DNA from: Riptortus pedestris | Taxonomy: Eukaryota; Arthropoda; Insecta; Hemiptera; Alydidae | DNA: 64,000 nt | Direction: 5' to 3' | Assembly (NCBI GenBank): GCA_019009955.1 | Contig: CM032232.1 | Coordinates: 54,416,501 to 54,480,500 of the forward strand | Shown: positions 20,915 to 31,772 of the stretch, piece by piece | Layout: every line of letters starts with the position of its first letter | Position numbering within the stretch: the first letter of the stretch is position 1 | Notes under the pieces: generated by a model | Databases searched by the model: none | Told to the model about the DNA's origin: nothing | The model's input: the letters and a program-made list of their open reading frames with translations, nothing else | Translations under genes and position numbers: made by a program

Positions 20915-21010
20915 CCATTACCAAACCCGATTTTCTAGAGCTCTAAAAACTAAAGATGAAGTTCAAATGGCTAAAATTGAACCAGTGCGGTTTAAATGAG
21001 GGTGGATAGT
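20915..21010 (+). repeat. HINE host of the CACTG transposon, right part
   Basis: Continues the copy interrupted at 18610: TTACCAAACCCGATTTT, AGATGAAGTTCAAATGG and GAACCAGTGCGG correspond in order to the family consensus. It breaks off at a junction with an inverted fragment. Confidence 0.8.
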
Positions 21011-21165
21011 GCGTTAACAGACAAATAAGAAAATATATTTGTAGTTTTGAACGGACCTTATTCTCGTTTTCTCCAGAATAGTTTAAATGGACATTTGAAG
21101 ACATTTTTCGAAATCGCGTTATGAGTATATCCTCAATAGCTGATTAGCCTTAAAGGAAATATGCT
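21011..21165 (-). repeat. HINE 5' part, inverted neighbour
   Basis: GCGTTAACAGACAAAT, TTTTGAACGGACCTTATTCTC and CCTCAATAGCTGAT, ending with a decayed palindrome and ATGCT at 21165. There is no AT core. Confidence 0.75.
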
Positions 21166-21602
21166 AAAAATCATAATTGCACAGATTTTAGAAAAATATT
21201 AAAGAAAACAATACAGCAAATTGTATGCATTCTTGAACAATCAAAATATTTCGGTCAAGAGGTAAAGATGAAAAAGTAAAGCCAGACCTTCCAAGAAAAA
21301 CATTGAAGTTCCTTCTCATAAAGTTGCCTCAGCTCCTTTCTAAATGAAATAAGTTTTGCTATTGACCATCTTGAAGATACACAAAATGCACCCCTGAAAA
21401 GAAATCGTGAAATATTACTTCCGCGATTTACTCAGCTATTCAGTATTAAAATAAAGTTCGACTTGATGATTTAGTTTCGAAGAAAAAAAAAAAACCTTTG
21501 AATTATTAATTAGGTTTGTTTAATTGGAGTCTAACTTAACCACTGTGCGAGTTATAGAGGTCAGTTTTCTTATCTTTTTCTCATAAAGCTTTTCCGTTTT
21601 TT
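21166..21602. other. No recognisable feature
   Basis: AT-rich, with a poly(A) at 21485 and no shared repeat seen. Confidence 0.4.
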
Positions 21603-22497
21603 AGCAAAAGGATATCAGCTATTGACGCTGTACTCGTGACCTGATTTTCGAAATATTTTCTCAAATGTCCTACCTAGTAGAAGACGAAAATGAAGTCTGT
21701 TCAAAATGATACATATAAAAAACTAAGGATCAAGTTCGGCAATGACTGAAATCAGACAAGTGGGAGGGAAGGTTTTAAGAGGACATAGAAAATTCAAATA
21801 TCTCTGTAATTATACACCAGTTCGAATAATTGTGTAGAATATTTTTTTTGAACATTTAAATAACATTATACTGTTTTATTTACACTTTTTCTTTATCTAA
21901 AATATTTTTTATATATATATTTATTCGTTTATTTGCAACAACATAATTAAATATTACAAGCAAATGATATATTAGAAAAAGTGGCTATTGTCTTGAGGTG
22001 GGAAGTTGTCCATTGACAATACCCACAATGGAGGGAACATTGGTTTGTTTTATGGAGTTAAACTGAAACACTACAAAAGAAGATCTCTCGGCCACTTACG
22101 CTTCAGACACCGTCTTGGGTTTTCTGGAATATGAGTAGATGAAAGTGATTCGACTAAAGGATTAGGATGTGCGGGAAGGAGAGAGTGGAATTTCTGATAT
22201 CGGGATTTGGCGAGGGTATGGACAAAAGGAATGTTGAGGTCATTATGGAGAGTTAAATTGGATACGTAAAATGGGGAATCGGTAATTTTGCGGAGTATTC
22301 TGGATTGGAGGGTTTGGATTTTGTAGGAATTTGAAGGTTTGGTGGAACCCCAAAGTTCAAGTCCGTACGTCCATATTGGTCGGAGTACTGTCGTATAAAT
22401 CAGTCGTTTGTTGTGTAGTGATAGTTTAGATCTGTTGTCAAGCAGTCTAAGTAGAAGTCTGTACCTATCTAAAATATTAACCGAGATATTTGTAATT
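21603..22497 (+). repeat. HINE, old copy split by a LINE fragment
   Basis: The 5' part (ATCAGCTATTGACGCTGTAC, AGACGAAAATGAAG) lacks the AT core, and the G-rich and AAATATCTCTG blocks follow. It is interrupted between the two copies of TATCTAAAATATT (21894-21906 and 22466-22478) and resumes AACCGAGATATTTG. Confidence 0.75.
21907..22465 (-). mobile_element. 5'-truncated Jockey-like LINE with 13-bp target duplication
   Basis: Minus-strand reverse-transcriptase C-terminal region, closely similar to 57471-58010: the conserved reading of RLLLRLLDNRS, then a PIWTYG-type motif, then TKPSN and a TLHNDLNIPFVHT segment. The 5' side is truncated within RT. The 3' end is an AT-rich tail (21907-21926). 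The flanking duplicate TATCTAAAATATT marks target-primed insertion into the HINE at 21603-22497. Confidence 0.75.
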
Positions 22498-23113
22498 TAT
22501 AAAATGTCTCCTAAGGTAAATCAGCTATTGAGTTTACTTGTGCAATTTCAAAAATTTTTATCAAATGACTATCAATCCTACTAAGGAAATGAAAAATATG
22601 TCCGTTCAAACATGTATATACATGTATTTGTGCACATATATTTGTCTTGAAACGCTCTCAATTTTTGTGTGATTGTTAATAAACTCGGCATTTAATACTT
22701 TTATGTAAAAGGGATCATCAAATTCGTTAATGGCAGAAGTCGGACTGGAAGGAGGTGAGGATTTAAAGGTAGAATTTCGAAATATTTGAAATATCTTCGT
22801 TACTATAAAGTGGATGGAACAATTTTACATAACCAATCTTACTGCAAATTTTACCATGAATATCTACCAAGATATTTGTATTTTTTAGTTTCCTTAAGTA
22901 GACACCCACTCTTACTGTTGCCGTATGAACAATAAGCTAAACAATAAATCATGAACTACTTTATTAAAAGCTTTTATACTAAATATTGTTTACAAGAAAC
23001 CTTTATTCTGTGAGTTACATACAAATTCGTTTTGTGTTGATGTCACCAATTACGGGCTTGTTATGCCTGCACTTGGAAAATGTGCTTAGTTTTCCCTTGG
23101 CTGTCGGACGTTT
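22498..23113 (+). repeat. HINE, degenerate full-span copy
   Basis: Follows the previous copy directly. 5' end about CTCCTAAGGTAAATCAGC, then AAATATGTCCGTTCAAAC, a TG/CA-rich degenerate core, TTTAATACTTTTATGTAAA, ATCTTCGTTACTATAAAG, and a poor 3' end GGAAAATGTGCTTAG and TGTCGGACG near 23110. The most diverged copy with both ends. Confidence 0.6.
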
Positions 23114-23265
23114 TTATTTATTTTATAAATTATCATTTATTTTTGTTAACCTTTCATGTATTTTTACTAATGAGGGGATATAGGACATTCGTAAGTATAA
23201 ATTTATTTTGTCACCAAATGGCTTTCATAAGTCTCCATTTCCCGATCCAAGATGTTTCCATTCCA

Positions 23266-23802
23266 AGAACTCCTTCACGCAGGGGCTGCGTAAACTAAGC
23301 AGATTTCCCATGTGAAGACTGGGAACACAACAAATACAAACGTTAATGAGAAATCTTTTAGTTAATTAAAATCAATTCCCAACTGAAACGGCATCTGAAT
23401 TGTAAGAATAATTTATATTTTAATAACTCAAATTTTAGTAGTCAAAGAACTAAAGAAGGGAAGTGGCGGATGAACAGAACGTATTTGCATAAATCTCACA
23501 AAGTAACGAAGGTAAGGTAAGGTTAGAAGCTTCCGAGCAGTTACGGAAATGACCGATCTAATCCGAACTATACCCGACCAAAGACGTCATAAAAATGCAA
23601 ATCTCGGTTAATATTTAAGATAGAGAATACAGGTATATATCACTATTTCTGGCAAATTTAATTTCCCCCCTCTAAACCCCCCCCCCTCCCTGTAGTCCGA
23701 TTTCAACCATTAACGAACTTGATCTGTCTTTTTACATAAAACGGTTAAATATCGAGTTTCGTAACGATCAAACAAAAATTGCGACCGCTAGAGCGTTAAC
23801 AG

Positions 23803-23842
<40 letters not shown>

Positions 23843-23935
23843 CTGAACGGACCTCATTTTGGCCATATCCTGGGTAAGATCGATGGACATTTGAAGAAAG
23901 TTTTTGAAAATCGCGTCATGAGTACGACCTCAATA
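23266..23935 (-). mobile_element. HINE subfamily C, 5' end missing
   Basis: Stem-loop CACGCAGGGGCTGCGT near 23275, AGCAGATTTCCC, C module (CAACTGAAACGGC), C-rich block 23660-23695, AT core 23811-23840, and the GTACGACCTCAATA block. It is truncated before the terminal palindrome. Confidence 0.8.
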
Positions 23936-24884
23936 AAAAGTCTATTATTTTTCTATACTACATGTCACAGTATTCTGTGTCTTAACTAACCGCTGGAAAC
24001 TATCTGGTTGTTTCTCTCCATTTATACAAGAAGAAATGATACAGTCGTGGTTGGAGTGAACTCCAATAAAGAAATCGTTGATGACGAATGGCTTCAAATA
24101 TTGCGCCATTATTGTAACAAATGTACACTAAAATGAAACCATTAAATGAGAATATTTTTCCTCAAGAATTCGTCTAAGCTAACAAATATGTCCTTGAGTC
24201 AGTTTATAAGACCAAAAAAGTGTACCAAGTGAAACAAATCTAATATATAAAAGTTAGACAGGGGAATAAAGGGATAAGAGTTTAGTGTAATATATATTTT
24301 GCTTATTCCTTAACTCTATAAACTACAGTTAATTGAATTTCTTTAGTAAACGGAAAAATACAAGAGAAAACAAAAAAAAAGTAAGTCTTCTCCCGTTTTT
24401 CCACCTAACATATTTTAAGTAAAATTCATCGTCTTTGTTTCATATTTTCCTCAACCTTTTACTCTTGAGATTGAAACAACTTCATTGTTTTTTAAAATAA
24501 CCATTACGCTTGATGTACTTTTGTAAATTAACTTTTGAAGAAAACTTTCTGAAACTCATGTCATGGAAAATAAGTTTTCTATTACATTTTGTTATACCAC
24601 TTAAAGAACAGGTAAATGTATATTTAAGTTGAGTTCAGTAAATTAAATATGCATTCATATTAGGAACATACTGTATATATTTCGGCCAATTTGAAAGTAT
24701 TTTTTCTTTGCTTTATTAAGACTAATGTCGGTTTGCATAAAAGGTCTTAGCATACTCTTGTACTGGGAGAGGTCACCAGAACATATTTGTATATATCTCG
24801 TATAATAAATGAAAACAATATTTGGTAGTTATCCGAATAATGTGGTTTATTCTATAACAGAATATTGTTTGTATAACATTATCA
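23936..24884. other. No recognisable feature
   Basis: AT-rich sequence without repeats shared in this window or a credible coding frame. Confidence 0.4.
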
Positions 24885-25268
24885 GAAGTGGGGGTTTGCT
24901 GAAGGCTAAAAACTGAAAAATGCAAATATCTCGGTTAATACTCAAGACAGAGAATAAGTGTATATAACAATATTTATAGGCCATTTGATTTGCAATAAGA
25001 TTGGTCGACTATTTTTCTATCATACGTATAGTAACAGAGATATTTTGAATTTTCAAATATCCTCCCCACTAAACCCATCCCGCCTTCCACTGGTACGATT
25101 TTAGCCATTAATGATCTTGATCTTTCAATCACATAAAACGATAAAATATCGAGTTTTGTAACGATAAAGCAATAATTGCGACCGCTAGAGAGGTAACAGA
25201 CAAATATATATAAACAATTATGAATGTATTTTGAACCGAATAGCTGATTTACCATAAGGCAAACTCAG
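24885..25268 (-). repeat. HINE subfamily B fragment
   Basis: AGAAGTGGGGGTTTGCTGAAG, AAATATCTCGGTTAATACTC, GCAATAAGATTGGTCGAC, C-rich remnant and GCGACCGCTAGAGAGGTAAC; the short AT core is only a few repeats. The 5' end is decayed near 25268. Confidence 0.7.
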
Positions 25269-25609
25269 CTTACTTGAAGAAATGCAAGGTCTGTCACGCT
25301 AAGAACTAAACAGATTTGGAAAGACCTTGTTACATACACCAGTGCCGTCATCGAAAATTCAATAATGTACTACTCCTGTAAATGGAGTACGTGGAAAGTA
25401 CATCCCGTTGGGGCTGCTAAAACAAAGTCGATTTCCGGGTTCTGGTTAGACACTCTCGTAAAATCATCCCAACAAATATTCTTTGTTTTTTTTTTCGGTT
25501 ATCATTATAGACTCGAGGGACTCATGATCAGATATTTACTTAATCAGTGATAAGCAAGGAGTACAACCCCCGTTAACCAAGGAGGCATTGGAGAATATGG
25601 ACTCATTCT
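25269..25609. other. No supported feature
   Basis: A decayed HINE stem-loop-like GTCTGTCACGCTAAGAAC at about 25290 is present. The open frame at 25365-25550 has no recognised motif. Confidence 0.35.
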
Positions 25610-25853
25610 AGCAGTGGGGCGGGGGGGGGGTGTTGCTTTATACATTTCTTCGTACCCCAAGTATTAAGCGAGTTTTTTTGTTTGTTTGTTGTTGACTTTC
25701 TTGTTTTCAGTTTTCAGTAAACCACCGCTTCTACTCACCGGATTATTATTTAGTAGCGGATAATATATGGCAACATGAGATGAGTAGTGTGTTATTCCAG
25801 CAAGTGGGGAATATTCTTAGTTTACGCAGACAATGCTTAACTTACTTTATTCT
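25610..25853 (+). repeat. HINE subfamily B, 3' part
   Basis: G-run (25617-25630), CAGTAAACCACCGCTTCTAC, ATGAGATGAGTAGTGTG and GTTTACGCAGACAATGC. The terminal stem no longer pairs. Confidence 0.65.
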
Positions 25854-26319
25854 ATTATAACTTCCTTCTTACATCGAGGCTGTACAATAGGCCTATATTT
25901 CTACACACCCTTACATGTGTTAAACTAACTTTCTATTTATTGCAAAACAGATCTTCTATATTTCACGCTTAATTCCAAAGTATGTAATTCTTGCCGTTTC
26001 CTCTTGCTCATATATGACCCTGGTGAAATTAAATCGTCTTATACTTTCAGATTACAAGACTTGCAAAACATAGGCGTGTAAGAAGTTCCGGTACAATCAG
26101 CCTGTAGGTGCTTCACATTGCGTGCTGTGTACACACACAAACATGTTTTCCAGTTAACATTATCTTTCAACTCCCGACAAATATTTTTTGAGCTCTTTGA
26201 GCTAGTTACCTATGCTAAAATACTTGAAGAACTTTCTAAATTAAGTCAGAGAACATATTTAACTTTTGTTCTTAAAAAAAAAAAATACAATTTTTTTTTC
26301 CAATCCGATATCATAAAAA
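25854..26319. other. No recognisable feature
   Basis: No shared repeat was identified, and the open frame at 26118-26348 shows no recognised motif. Confidence 0.35.
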
Positions 26320-26490
26320 GGACGTCAATTAGATGCTGCGAAAACTAAGCAGATTTCTGAGCTGCTGGTATGGCACACTAGTGATTTCATATCATTGACT
26401 AAATGAGGGGTTTTACTAAATGTTGAAAATTTAAAACTGGAAACATCTCGGGAAAAAAGTGTATAAAACTGTATTTATATTGAGTAAACT
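26320..26490 (-). repeat. HINE subfamily B, 3' fragment
   Basis: GCTGCGAAAACTAAGCAGATTTC, GCTGCTGGTATGGCACAC and GATTTCATATCATTGACT: a decayed 3' end and B module. Confidence 0.65.
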
Positions 26491-27278
26491 AGCCCTGTAA
26501 CCCGTCGTTAAATATAAACGTTGAATTGACTTATAAAGAAATCATCCCGCTATTTTTCCCTCGTAACAGAAATGTCCTGTAGCATATAGAGTTACTCTAC
26601 AGTCATTCATTTTTAACACAAGTGAAGCAAAATATGACAATTTGACGAATTGAATTCATAATGGCTTTTCGTTGGAATATAAATATTCGATTAGCTAAGC
26701 TCTGACTAATCCCTTTATTTCGTGAAAATGCTGTGATATTGTTTTAAGCAGAGGCACAGAGAGGTTATTTGACGAAAATTGCGAACTTACTATCGTTCTT
26801 GAGTTCACAAAAATTTAGTTTCCCGTCAGAAAATACCTATTGCGCCATCCTAGCATTTGATTTCTCATTTGATCTCAAATTCAGTATGAGATGAAGTCGA
26901 AGTAATAAGTTGGCCGTATTACCCGTCGTAGCTGGTTGAAATAAAAATGTTTTCTCCATGAAATTTATTAAGGTTATTCCAAGTAAGCCCTAGCTCCTAC
27001 GACTGGTAGAAAAAACCAAATTCAGCGTATTGTTACAAAATTCAATCCCTAAATAAACGAAGGCACTAACCTTTCAGAACTACTATACGACAACAGCCCA
27101 TTCATAGACTCAACAATGAAACATCCCGTACAGATATTTTCAATAAAATGTACATACATATGAATGCCTTCAGTTAATCCCCATTCTTAGAGATGGGATT
27201 TCCATGTATCTGCAATTGAATGTCCAACTTGAATGTGTTTTTACGGCTTCATAGGCTAATTATAATTGAAGTAATAAG
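26491..27278. other. No recognisable feature
   Basis: Contains no motif I can assign; no credible coding frame. Confidence 0.4.
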
Positions 27279-27853
27279 AAGTCATTCACAAAGGGGCTAC
27301 GTAAACTAAGCAGATTTCCCACGTTTTGATAACACACTTTTGATCTCATCCGACTAATTATTTTATGTTTATAAGTAAAACTCCGAAAAGTAAAAGTGGC
27401 CGATTACTGGAGGCCGAAAACAAGAAATTACAAATAACTCGCTTCATGTTTAAGGTACGAACAAATCTATATAACAGAAATTGTAGAGCATCAATTGCTT
27501 AACAAGATTGGTTCTTTAAGATTTTGCTATCCGGCTTATCAAAACGGATATATTAGGAATTTTATTAATTCCCCTCTCATCCCTCTCCCTCATTCCTCGT
27601 CAGGTATCAGCCATTAACTAATGCGCTCTTTACTGTTGAATAAAACAGTTAAATATCTAGTGTTATATATATATATCAAGTAAACGGAGATATTTTGAAC
27701 TTCCAAAGTTCTCCCTCGCCCTGGTCCGATTTCAGCCATTAACAAACTTGATCTACAATTTTACTTAAAACGCTTATGAATCGAGTGTGGTAACGACCGT
27801 TACTACAAGTATGGTAATGCTAGAGCGATAATTCCCCGTAAGGTAATTCTGCT
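27279..27853 (-). repeat. HINE subfamily B, both ends present
   Basis: AAGTCATTCACAAAGGGGC (decayed stem-loop), AGCAGATTTCCCACG, TTTTGATAACACAC module, C-rich blocks, a tiny AT tract near 27665, a partial duplication of the GGTCCGATTTCAGCCATTAAC block, and the 5' end TAATTCTGCT at 27853. Confidence 0.65.
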
Positions 27854-28513
27854 AAATAGTCTAATTTGAGCTAACAACATCGGTGTACCATTCATTATTG
27901 CTCAAAACGCACCAGTAAAGAGACTACTTAATGTCAAGAAATACATCCGTAGGAATACACGTATCTTGTGCGATTAAGAATAAATTAACTTAAATTCTCT
28001 ATTGGTACGTTATTTAACTTTTTGGCAATACGAAACCGTAAAAAGTTTTCAAAGGTTGCAAAACTTGTTCTTCCTAAGTGCTGGAGTTAGTGTTTTACTT
28101 ATGCTCCCGCTATCGGAGTTGACAAACTGTTATCATTTGTCATGGTTGGACCCGGTAGATGTAAGTGATAACGACGTAAGTGATGGAAGAGTGTTTCGAG
28201 AAATGGCGTAACTTCCACAATGGCGCATTTCTATTTAAATTGCAGAGTGCGTTCAATCAACGTCAGAGTTCTTTTCACAGAATTAATCAATCGCTAGAGC
28301 ATTCATGTCAATTCGAATAAAGGCTATGTTTATCTGACGTATTATTAGATAATTTATTTTACAAATATTTGTAATTTGTTGTGTAAGGGTTGAAATTCTA
28401 ATATTTCGATACAATTATATATTGATTGATTGACCGTAATGAGACGGAGTCCTTACCACTGTGTGTAGATAACAGCTGTAAATCGAGTAGAGTATAAATC
28501 AAATACACATTTT
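27854..28513. other. No recognisable feature
   Basis: The open frame 28002-28211 has no motif I recognise and no splice context I can defend. Confidence 0.35.
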
Positions 28514-28633
28514 AGCAGATTTATCTTAAGGAAAATCAGCTATTGAGGTTGTACTCATGACGGAATTTTCGAAATATTCCTTCAAATGTCCATCGATCCT
28601 ACCTAGTAGATGACGAAAATGAGGTCCGTTCAA

Positions 28634-28693
<60 letters not shown>

Positions 28694-29359
28694 TGCTCAA
28701 AAATGAATTGGTGATTTTTTTCTTATCCTCTTAATTTTAATTAAATCGACCTTAATTAAATAACTTTTTTATGGGGGAAAAGACAATAATTTCTATTAAA
28801 TATTAATGATATTTATAATTAAAAAAAAATGCTAGGCCCCATAAATACCACAAAACCTACCAACCTACCAATATCCCTATTCATTTTTGAGCAGTTTAGA
28901 TCTATCTATCTATATGTTTGTCTGTTCCCGCTCTAGCGGTCGCAATTTTTGTTTGATCGTTACCAAACTCGATATTTAGTCGTTTTATGTAAAAAGAAAG
29001 ATCAATTTCGTTAACGGCTGAAATCGGACCAGTGAAAGGGGGGGTTTAGAGGAGAGGATTTTCGAAAATTCAAAATATCTCCGTTACTATACGTCGGATC
29101 AAAACATTGTACGGAATCAATCTTATTGCAAATTAAATTTACTATAAATATTGGTATATACATTTATTCTCAATCTTGAATATTAACCGAGATATTTGAA
29201 TTTTTATTAAATCTGGGCGGCTAACGCACGAGAGTGACTTTCCCGCCAAAAGCTAGTTCAGCCGTTTCCTTGACTGCTCGGCTCTCGTGAAATTTCTCTA
29301 TTGTAAAACTTCACGTGGGAAATCTTGCTTAGTTTACGCAGCCCCTGCGTGACGGACTT
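28514..29359 (+). mobile_element. HINE subfamily A, full-length, with a nested MITE
   Basis: 5' AGCAGATTTATC at 28514, ATTGAGGTTGTACTCATGACG, GGAGATGA-like block, AT core 28640-28692, mariner-like MITE, TTTGTCTGTTCCCGCTCTAG, GCGGTCGCAATTTT, G-rich block and the A module (GCTAGTTCAGCCGTTTCC). The 3' stem-loop is near 29336-29350 and GGACTT ends at 29359. Confidence 0.85.
28692..28895. mobile_element. Mariner-like MITE in the HINE AT core
   Basis: About 204 bp with inverted termini ACTGCTCAAAAATGAAT and, on the right, ATTCATTTTTGAGCAGT (17 bp perfect). CTGCTCAAAAA-type ends and a TA target fit Tc1/mariner. The left TA is present, while the right side reads TT, so the duplication is mutated or the superfamily call is wrong. 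No coding sequence. Confidence 0.75.
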
Positions 29360-29384
29360 TTTTGATTTAAGGACTTAAAAACTG

Positions 29385-29535
29385 AAATTATGACGTCATA
29401 ACACAACGTATTTGTATGTACCCACAGTAAAAGTTCAATGAAAACAATATTTGTTATTAAGGCTTCAAATAAATTTCTTCATCTTATAACAGCGTATTGT
29501 TATTATGACGTGAGAACGAGTGGAATATCTCTGTT
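29385..29535 (-). repeat. HINE subfamily B fragment
   Basis: ATGACGTCATAACACAACG, AAAGTTCAATGAAAACAATATTTG, GGCTTCAAATAAATTTC: the B-type 3' module without either end, between a HINE and the Penelope-like fossil. Confidence 0.6.
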
Positions 29536-29539
29536 AATA

Positions 29540-30515
29540 ATATTAAAGTTCGCTTGTGGGTGCATTCCCTTCGCCGAGGGATTCCTGTAGACTTTGTGTT
29601 CCAGACTTCCATCACCCGTATGTGAAGAAAACCATCCAATTCTTCTTCGTAGGTAAACCTGATCACCGGCTGTATGGAGTTGAGGTGGTCGTAGAAATTA
29701 TCCAGGCCCTTGACGTCAGTCGATAACGTCAATTGATCAGGAATCCTCCAAGGACTTCAAATGGAATAGACGTCATCGACGTACCGGAGCCACAGTATCA
29801 GCTTGAATGGCCAGGCCTTCTTCACGAAAGATTCAAGTGTAGATTAGCCACGACGGAAGACAGAAGCCATGCCCATGTCTAATGCGTCCTGTCGGTACAC
29901 AACGCCCCCGTCCTTCAAGGAAATTGAGGTGAGCACGAATTGGAACAGTTCAAATATGTTGTTTTTTAGCCTATTGATTTTCTTAACCAACTCAATGGAA
30001 CAGGTGGAAAGTGACTCTACATTGAAGTTCACCAGAATGACATGGGTGTCCATCTTCAGTTCTTTGACGGATGTCTGTCAGATGAACAGAGTTTTAGACG
30101 TAGTAAACGTCTTCTCCGCTCTTGATGGGAGCTTCTCGGCTATTTCATTCACTGTCTTACACGTGTATGTTCCGACCTTGGAGACTATAGGACGAGAGGA
30201 GTGTCTTTCTTTTGGACTTTTGGCATACCATAGATCCCGGGAGCTCTTGAGTCGTCCTAGCACAATCTTTTCTTAGTCTTCTCGTTCATGCTCCTTTACC
30301 CTTTTCTCGTCTGTTTCAGGATCAAGCAAACGTTCCATCTTCGTCTGAAACTAGGTCCTGTAAATGACGTCAGTTGCATTAGCCTTATCTGCCCTCATAA
30401 TCAGAATGTCTCCGTTCTTTTGATGGTCAGAGAGAGTCTTGAGCTGCATCCATGACAATTTAGTTCTGGCAGTCCTCGCTTTGATCAATAAGTGGCCCAT
30501 TTCAAACCCCAGTTC
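29540..30515 (-). pseudogene. Penelope-like element reverse transcriptase, decayed
   Basis: Read 5' to 3' on the minus strand, motifs follow Penelope-like order: MRADKANATDV (30370-30405; family ADKG.ATVV), LWYAKSPKE then RPIVSKVGT (30230-30170; family YGLPKIHK..RPIVS), VNFNVESL (about 30015-30040; family VSFDVVSL), VYRQDALDMGMA (about 29890; family YRQ..G..MG), WPFKLILWLRYVDD with YVDD at 29772-29783, and EEELDGFLHIRVME (about 29610; family LPFLDV). Several frameshifts and stops separate them. The motif-A aspartate is asparagine here. No GIY-YIG domain was found downstream. It is more GC-rich than its surroundings. The plus-strand open frame at 29869-30276 is only the antisense of this. Confidence 0.8.
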
Positions 30516-30769
30516 AGCCACCGCCGCGGAGGCGTTGATTTTCCCCAGGGTATTGCTTGCATTTTCCCAGGCTCGTGCATGGGAGGTTCACCACGGGAGA
30601 TATCTTCACTAGGATGCTTCCTAGGGTGCGGTCCACCTTGCACCCAGTGGTAGGGCTGTTAGAATCTGGCACCGCTGTTCCTATTGCGATTCTCCTGATC
30701 TTTGAATTGTTATTTCCAGCCCTCAGACGACCAGCCGAGGTGATTTACGTCTAATGGCGTTGATTTAGT
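30516..30769. other. Possible upstream part of the Penelope-like fossil
   Basis: Base composition stays like the fossil to about 30740, but I could not read further conserved motifs. Confidence 0.35.
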
Positions 30770-30955
30770 TTTTCCACTTTAGCTTTCAGTAAATCCCCAC
30801 ATCATTTCACCATATTTTTACTTGGGGTAATTGGGTCACTGAAGATATCAGCGACCGCATGAATTGTAATTCCTGATGAAAGGTGAACATTATTCCAGCC
30901 AATGGGAAATCTGCTTAGTGCAAGCACCGCACCCTCTTTGTTACGATATGTAGTC
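30770..30955 (+). repeat. HINE subfamily B, 3' part
   Basis: TTTCAGTAAATCCCCACATC and a GGGAAATCTGCTTAGTGCAAGC end; the terminal stem is largely lost. Confidence 0.65.
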
Positions 30956-31589
30956 AGACAGCATTCTAGTATTCATGGTTTTTAATTTTAACGTCATATT
31001 TTTCACAAATCGCAGAACCTCTGTGGTTGAATAAGGAAAATCTGGTTAAAAGCTAAGTGTGACTTTATGACTCAGACACCTGACCTTTGCATGTTCATGT
31101 TCACGTTTGGAATTACAAAAAACAAAAAAAAAGTAAAGAAAAAAGGATTGGGAAAGCGATGGAGCCTTGAAGAGTTCTAACAAGCCAAGCCCATATTGTA
31201 GATGAGTTTGAGCACTTTTCTCTAATCTGCCCTCATTGCTGTAAAAGGCAGAGACCACGGAAGGCTTCTAATTTTAGCGAATTATCCAACCCCTTCCAGG
31301 TGAGTACACTCTCACTGAGTACACCTCAACCTCACTAATATGTTCTCAGACCATTCTTAAGCCGCTTAGGCAAGTTTGTGAATGGGCCGAGGAAAGTTTG
31401 TGTCACATGATAATTTAGAATGTATCTTGCCGGAATATAACGGATGACTCCATGTACTGCATTGTTCGCAATGTAATATGTTTCAAAGCAAATTAACTAA
31501 TTTTTTGGGAATGGCGAAAGTACTTGGGAGACGAAATGTCCGTTACACAGAAACTGGTTGCATTATATTTAACTCCATTGGTCTTAATC
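30956..31589. other. No recognisable feature
   Basis: No coding frame or repeat that I can support; the minus-strand open frame 31046-31258 lacks motifs. Confidence 0.4.
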
Positions 31590-31772
31590 TGACTCAGTAA
31601 ACCAAGAATTGTTTGTACGGTTCCCTTTTGGGAAATAGGAATTTATTCAGTGATGAAATCATTAAATCAAATAGATAGGTCGATCCTAACTAAAAAAATG
31701 ATGGTAACGTGAAGATAGTCCGTCCCAATTTGCCAGGTAGCCCTAATTGGAAGTTAATAAAATACCACAAAA
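31590..31772 (+). repeat. tRNA-derived SINE, heavily decayed
   Basis: Body blocks survive (AATTTATTCAGTGATGAAATC, GTGAAGATAGTCCGTCCCAATT), while the tRNA-like head is barely readable. Confidence 0.55.

Noticed and set aside
28002..28211. 69-codon open frame as a gene
   Set aside because: Length expected by chance in this sequence amount; no motif, no splice or promoter support.
29869..30276. Plus-strand open frame of 135 codons
   Set aside because: The minus strand carries Penelope-like RT motifs including YVDD; this frame is its antisense.
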